From Antennarius striatus (taxonomy: Eukaryota > Chordata > Actinopteri > Lophiiformes > Antennariidae): 64,000 nt of DNA. This document shows, one piece after another, positions 57,372 through 64,000 of the stretch (position 1 is the stretch's first letter; every line of letters begins with the position of its first letter). The position numbers and the translations under genes were made by a program. The stretch spans positions 21,545,001-21,609,000 of the forward strand of contig NC_090782.1 in NCBI RefSeq assembly GCF_040054535.1, given 5' to 3'. A model generated the notes under the pieces. That model was not told the origin of the DNA. It did not search any database and saw only the letters and a list, made by a program, of their open reading frames with translations.

Positions 57372-57958
57372 GGGCCGCAAATTGGCTGATGATTGAAAGA
57401 TCTTATGCGCATTAATGTGGATGCGTAAAAACAATCCGAACCCTTAAACTCCTCTCGCGCAAAACTGCAAATGAAAACGACGACAGCTAAGTTTCATTGA
57501 TTATTCTTGGAAGTTTTTTTTTAAAAAAACATGTGTTAATATTTGCCTTTTTAATTTGTCAAACTGTGCATGGATGTTTTTTTTTTCTTTCTTTCTTTAC
57601 ACGTTGGTTCAACATAACGCACGACGCACCGCGTAAGATACTTCATCCATGCGTAAGAGTTAAATATTTTGCCTATTCGGATCTGAAATGCATGCCTTGA
57701 TGTTTCCAGCTTTACAGCCCGTCGTGTAAATCCCAGCTGCGAATGCAAGGCATGAACTGAAGTCTATTTATTCCCGCAGGATTAGCCGAAGGTGGGAAGA
57801 ATATTGAGCAGCAGCGCGGCAGCAGCAACGGCAACAAAGAATGGAGAGAATAAAGACTTTCCTTAAGGGGTTGGTAGAGGTGCAAACGAAGCCAATCATT
57901 GCATTATTTTACATTTGAAAAAAAGTAGGAAATGCTGGCAGCAGGGTGAATGCAAAGA
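57372..57958. other. foxd3 upstream DNA, no gene seen
   Basis: Unique sequence with a CCAAT box on the minus strand (57376-57380), a palindromic ATGCGCAT within TTATGCGCATTAATG (about 57401-57415), and three CGTAAG/GCGTAA motifs (57421, 57631, 57650). No exon was seen. Confidence 0.4.
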
Positions 57959-57959
57959 G

Positions 57960-58270
57960 AGAGTTTATTCACAAGCATGAAGGTGATCCGTGTAGGCTGG
58001 GCTCAGGGAGAGGATGTCGGAACTATGGATGAGTTTCCCCCCGTAGAGTGAGAACATTTGGGAGGACGAGTGAAAGAAAAGGCTATTTGTATTTCAGCTA
58101 ATGTTCAAAGCGAGTGGAGACGCGTGTAATGAATTAACAATTTGACCTCGGATAAATTCCGATGTGCCACAAACGATTTAAACCCAGTAATTGATTTTAT
58201 CGGAGTGACTTTTGGCAGGTTAATTCAAACATCTATAATATAAACACCAGGCAGTTATTTGTGACAAGGT
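57960..58270. promoter_or_regulatory. Candidate foxd3 upstream enhancer
   Basis: Repeat-free 300 bp with clustered homeodomain-type sites (GTAATGAATTAACAATTTG, CAGTAATTGATTTTATCGG, CAGGTTAATTC). It also has an ATTTGCAT-free but SOX-like ACAAT core and TGACCTCGG, a nuclear-receptor-like half site. It lies 1.3-1.7 kb upstream of foxd3. Function is inferred from composition only. Confidence 0.35.
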
Positions 58271-58478
58271 AATATGTGAATGAATTTAAAAGGAAAAGCA
58301 AAAAAGAAATGACTATATATATATACACACACATCTCAGGCTCCATGTGGTTAAAAAAAACGGATAGAAATTTGCAATTAATTAACTATAATGATGATTA
58401 TTATACATGTTAACGTGATGTTACTATTATATATTTAATTTTTATTACTTTTAGTTATTTTTAAATACTTAACCCATT

Positions 58479-58512
58479 AAAATGGGATTTTAATTCATGA
58501 AAATCCCATTTT
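58479..58512. repeat. Perfect 13-bp inverted repeat upstream of foxd3
   Basis: AAAATGGGATTTT (58479-58491) and AAAATCCCATTTT (58500-58512) are exact complements around an 8-base loop. Confidence 0.95.
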
Positions 58513-59475
58513 CATGTATTAATTTTGCTGTTAAATATGCGTAAAAAATCTCATCAGATTTCCTTTTGTTTCCTGGAATAAATCCGATCATTTATTTGCC
58601 CTCAGCAGTGCGCAGAGCTGCCTCTTCTTTGAGCCACCTCCGACACCCCCCCACCCACCCCCTCAGGATGAAAAGTCGGATTAATCAAACGCGATCATTA
58701 ATAAAGCGCGTACAGGATCCAAGGAGGGAAGCTTCCAATCACGCATCTCCTGGTGTCCTGCGTGATCTGGAGACCCGTCAGAACTTATGCAAGACAACTT
58801 TTATTGCGTGGAGCGCGTTTATTATTAATAATAATAATAATAATAAAAATATTCTGATAGTTTCTCTGCAGGATTCAAAATAATCCTTCTTCTCTACTGA
58901 TATGACCCATTACTTGGATTTCTACAAAAGCAATAGAGATCCCATTGAAATATTCCCTTTTGATAATAATTGTTTTATCTCTCAACAAAATTAGTTTATG
59001 GCACCGAAATCTAATTCTGATGCTTTAAAACACGTTTTATAGCCGGGGGGGGGGGGGATCAAATATTGGAATGAAGTACTTCTTGCTCCGTTTTTTCTTT
59101 TCCTGCTTTCAACGATTTTCTTCAGAAACCAGGAGGCCACTGTCATGACCAAACACCCCCCTCCATCCATCCTCTCTTTGTGCGTTTGGAGACACAGGTG
59201 CAGCCAGCCTCCTTTTAAAAAAAAAATCCCTGCGTCTCAGTGTTGTGTGAAAGGCGACATAACTGCTGATCTAACCTGCGTGGAGCAGCTCCTGGAAGGG
59301 GTTTCCAAGCCGTCCTTCCTGTGATCTTTTGAAGCCTCATAAATCCGCTTTTACACTCCGCAGTTTGTTAATGAAATGTACGTTTTAAGCACACATGCAC
59401 GGCTTAGCGCGACAAAACCTTTTAGTATAATAAGCCAACTCGCTCCGGCATGAAACCATTAGGGGGAGGAGGGGG

Positions 59476-59477
<2 letters not shown>
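58513..59477. other. foxd3 upstream DNA, no gene seen
   Basis: AT-rich with a short (AAT)n near 58824-58845 and a G-run near 59045-59056. Plus-strand frames here are not protein-like. Confidence 0.5.

Positions 59478-59571
<94 letters not shown>
59478..59571. repeat. (TG)n microsatellite
   Basis: About 46 TG units, flanked on both sides by G-rich sequence. It is the first of three long TG tracts within 2.5 kb. Confidence 0.97.
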
Positions 59572-60414
59572 AGTGGGGTGGGGTGGGGGGGTGAGGATGA
59601 AGATCCAGCAGGGCAGCAGCACAGGTGATGGAGAGGAACCAGTCACCGCATGTGATCTCCGCAAACTAGCAGCAAGGTCACCGAACAAATAATTGTGATC
59701 ATAATAATGTGATGCTCCGCCAGTTGCTGAGAGGGGCTGTTTTTCTCTTCATTACGCCCCCACCTCACCCCCACTCCCACCTCACCCTCCAGGTGTGCTC
59801 CACGATCTTGCTGACGGGGTCAGAGGTCAGGGTCAGCTGCAAGGTATTAGACGTTTTGGTTGAAGACAAAAAGAGTTGAAGATGATGTGAAGAAGTTGGT
59901 GGGGAAATAAATACATGTATTGTTGATTCAGGAGTGTTATCTGGTGTTTGACGCCATGATCAATAATAATAAAAACAATAATAATAGAAATAATAATAAT
60001 ACAAAAGATATTTTAAAAATGCATGGCTTTTGAGAAAATTATGCACATTTTAATATTTTTATTGGACATCCAGTGACTTCAGTGCAGACATCCGGTGGGA
60101 TGGATGAAAGGTGGACAGGTTTTGTTTTAAATTCACCATCCACATTTTGATGTTTTGATCCGAAATCATTTAAATATACCCGTTGCTGTGCAGGAAAAAC
60201 AGGTGGCCTAAATACATAATAGCTCATTTTGATAATTCTTTCTATTTATTTATTTTTTACAGTATTTTGATGTAATTTTCCAAACGAAATATTGATCAGG
60301 TCTACTCAACAATTACTGCAGCCTCCATCAATCGATAAATTTAAATGTTGGCATTGCATAAATCATTAGTTATGTAACATAATTAAAAGAAAATAGGAAC
60401 ATTCTGAACAAACA

Positions 60415-60625
60415 AAGTGAACCTGGCTTAATTCATGAATTGAAATCAGCTGTTTGTGAAAACAGATTTCTTTGAGAGGCAACTCATTTCATTAATTAAG
60501 TGAGTGAGCAGTTGGGGGCAGCAGCTACTAAAACGATATGATAAATTAATGGCTTTGTTAGTGCGGCTGTAATTACGACCATTATGTTAATTATTTTACA
60601 CCGGTAGCCAAATCTTCGCCTTGTC
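60415..60625. promoter_or_regulatory. Candidate foxd3 distal enhancer
   Basis: The most enhancer-like stretch in the upstream region. Homeodomain cores recur (CTTAATTCATGAATTG, TTCATTAATTAAGTG, GATAAATTAATGGC, CTGTAATTACGACC, GTTAATTATTTTACACC), with a CAGCTG E-box and a CACCGGTAG site. Complexity is high with no simple repeats, between two (TG)n tracts. It is 3.8-4.0 kb upstream of foxd3. There is no proof of conservation. Confidence 0.4.
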
Positions 60626-60965
60626 AGATTCAATAAAAACAAAATGTTCTCAAAAAAAAAAAAAAAAAACCCACTGAGCGAACCCACAACAAATGAGAAA
60701 TAACTCGTTTAAATCTTTTTAATTGTATGTATTTGGTAAAGACCCGAGAGGCAGAGGCGTGAGCCGCGTTTGGGTTCCTCTTCTTTCCTTTTTTTTTTTT
60801 TTTTGTGGAAAATCACCATTTTCAGTCCTCCTTCAGAAATCCACTCCATCACTCTGCGAGTTTCTGTCAAACAATATGACGGAGTCCATATTTAACCCTC
60901 CGTCCTGCAGGATGAGCCAGATCTCTCTAACACACAATAAAGCAACGGGCCCGAAAAAGCAGATC

Positions 60966-60968
<3 letters not shown>

Positions 60969-61056
<88 letters not shown>
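60969..61056. repeat. (TG)n microsatellite
   Basis: About 44 TG units, the second of three in this region. Confidence 0.97.
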
Positions 61057-61059
<3 letters not shown>

Positions 61060-61691
61060 ACGTCCCATAAGGTTGGCGCGTCAGGACATGAGGCAGTTGG
61101 AGCAGGTGAAGCAAAAGGACGAACCTGTTATTTTAAGCTACTGCTCAATATTTAAGTCCCATTTTTGGATCGAGATAGACTCAAATTGTTATTATCGATA
61201 TTCATATTGGGTTTTTTTTTTATTTCTGAAAAGGTTTTGGAATCAGAGGAGAGAAACTGAAAATCCATTACGGAATATATCTTGACGAAACTTGTCAAAT
61301 ATATTCAAAGGCATTGCAATTTGCAGGTTTTAGTCTGCCCAAGCGATTTCCTTAATAAGTATAATTTAAAAAAAAAATCACACCTGACAACGGGGACAAT
61401 AAAACTAAAGCAGCCTGTATAAATATCCGGATTCATCTTATAGGGCGATTTTGAAGCGAAACATAAAAAATATCAAAATTATCATAATTAAAAATTTCCT
61501 GATAATTGTTATTAATTATTTTCATTGCAATAAATGTTGGAAAACTTTTGTCAAATGTCACATTGGTCTTTGAATATTCCACAACATGAATGCGTCTATA
61601 ATTTACTGGCTTGTCAATGAATCACACCGGAGTGTCACTGAAGTCTTTGAATATAGAGTTATTGCTGTGAATTCGTTCAGTCAGAACAAAT

Positions 61692-61692
<1 letters not shown>
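61057..61692. other. foxd3 upstream DNA, no gene seen
   Basis: AT-rich unique sequence between microsatellites. No exon or RNA gene was seen. Confidence 0.5.
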
Positions 61693-61731
<39 letters not shown>

Positions 61732-61732
61732 A
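61693..61732. repeat. (AAAT)n microsatellite
   Basis: About ten TAAA/AAAT tetranucleotide units. Confidence 0.95.
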
Positions 61733-61886
61733 GTAACTGGTGACGTTAGTATTTGCGGGGTCATTTCTTCATTTGTAGGATAGATCCTTTATTCCAAAGA
61801 CGGGGAATCGCTGCGGCGGCTTTGTCGCGGCCTCTCCGCCCAGCAAGCGCTCCTGTCCTCGGTCGACCGTCAGTGGGGAGCCACCT

Positions 61887-63059
<1,173 letters not shown>

Positions 63060-63060
<1 letters not shown>

Positions 63061-63315
63061 AAGGTGTCCTTGTCAGTTCCTCCAGAGGGGACCTTCATAC
63101 CCCACATCCCAATCAGTGTCACTGTGCTGTCTCTTGAAATTAAGGACTGCACCTTTAAATTGTCAATTACTCTGAGGTTAAGTGGACTGAATAGAACCAG
63201 TGATTCAAATCAGGTGTTACAATTTGCTGCACATGGCTCTCTGACTTCATCTCCCTATGACCGGAGTCTTCACCATGCAGACAATGAAGTGATTTATTAC
63301 ACAAATGAAATATAA
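63060..63315. promoter_or_regulatory. Candidate distal conserved element
   Basis: Repeat-free block with TTAAATTGTCAATTACTCTG, GATTCAAATCAGGTG, TTTGCTGCACATGG and AAGTGATTTATTACAC. It contrasts with AT-rich flanks and resembles vertebrate noncoding conserved elements. It is 6.4-6.7 kb upstream of foxd3. Composition is the only evidence. Confidence 0.3.
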
Positions 63316-64000
63316 ATATGTATATTGGTTTCACCTGATCCATGGATGCTTTCTAAATAAGGCCTTTGAACTGCACATCACTACAACTTTGTTCTCCATG
63401 ATGAATGTCAGCTCTCACTATAATCAGTGGACAGAACGGACACAGTTTTGGTCAATTTTTGGGTTAAGTTTATGCCGTTTAATGCTAATTTCAAATGCTA
63501 ACATAACCAGTTTCGTGCTCAAAATTAAAGGGGTTTATTTCAACAAAACTTGCTCACATTTTAGCATAAATTTAGCTTAACTCATGTCAAAAACCTTCCC
63601 AAGTATTGGTTATTTGACCCCAAGATATGACACATCTCTCATTGATAACTGTTAACATCTTAAATTATCGCTTGTCCTTAAAAATGTTTTTGTACCACAA
63701 AAAAAAATTAAATTGCAAATTCAACAGTTGGAGTTTTATGTAAATACTAGTGAATAAAAGCGGTCCTCTTTCATGATATAAATATAAAAATATTCCCCAG
63801 TCTAAGTAATTAAAGTAATTAAAGTAACATTAGATCGCACCATGCATTCATCTAAAAGCAGAATTGTCCTTTTTTGTATTTCGGAGTTTCCCTAATGACT
63901 ACTTTTATTGTGGGTTAACCGACTGGTCACATTTATGATCAATCTAATGTTAGTTTGGTTTGAAAAACCTTATAAAACAGTGAAAAAAATCTAAGTCAAT
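63316..64000. other. Right-edge noncoding DNA
   Basis: AT-rich sequence without a recognisable exon, RNA gene or repeat family. Confidence 0.5.

Overview
This is vertebrate nuclear DNA, almost certainly from a ray-finned (teleost-like) fish. The evidence is spliced genes with GT-AG introns, long (TG)n, (TA)n and (AAT)n microsatellites, a fish-type L2/Maui-like LINE 3' tail, two non-autonomous hAT transposon copies, and protein sequences that match vertebrate families closely. There is no sign of bacterial, phage or CRISPR content.

From left to right the window carries: the signal-peptide exon of a probable ror1 (minus, 1119-1224, rest of gene beyond the left edge); about 7.5 kb of intergenic DNA with a 79-codon open segment flanked by splice-like sites that I could not assign to a gene (6993-7230); pgm1 (minus, 11 coding exons, 9183-15300); efcab7 (minus, 13 coding exons, 18075-26216); itgb3bp/CENP-R (plus, 8 coding exons, 26680-33248) head-to-head with efcab7; alg6 (minus, 14 coding exons, 36253-49345); and single-exon foxd3 (minus, 55421-56617). 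About 7.4 kb of foxd3 upstream DNA follows. Every exon of pgm1, efcab7, itgb3bp and alg6 was joined by hand. Phases agree at every junction, giving predicted proteins of 561, 619, 147 and 503 residues.

Order and relative orientation match human 1p31.3 (FOXD3-ALG6-ITGB3BP-EFCAB7-PGM1-ROR1). The gene products do unrelated jobs: a neural-crest and pluripotency transcription factor, an ER glucosyltransferase, a kinetochore subunit, a ciliary Hedgehog regulator, a glycolytic/glycogen isomerase and a Wnt receptor. A shared pathway therefore does not explain the linkage. A likelier reason is long-range regulation of foxd3 (and perhaps ror1) by elements lying in the introns and gaps of neighbours. 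Several repeat-free, homeodomain-motif-rich stretches are listed as candidates. They are unproven without alignment.

No wholly new system is evident. The items most worth a second look are the unassigned exon-like block at 6993-7230, the inverted pair of hAT copies that keep a decayed BED-finger transposase start, an RFX X-box-like site in the efcab7/itgb3bp promoter, and the candidate enhancers around foxd3.
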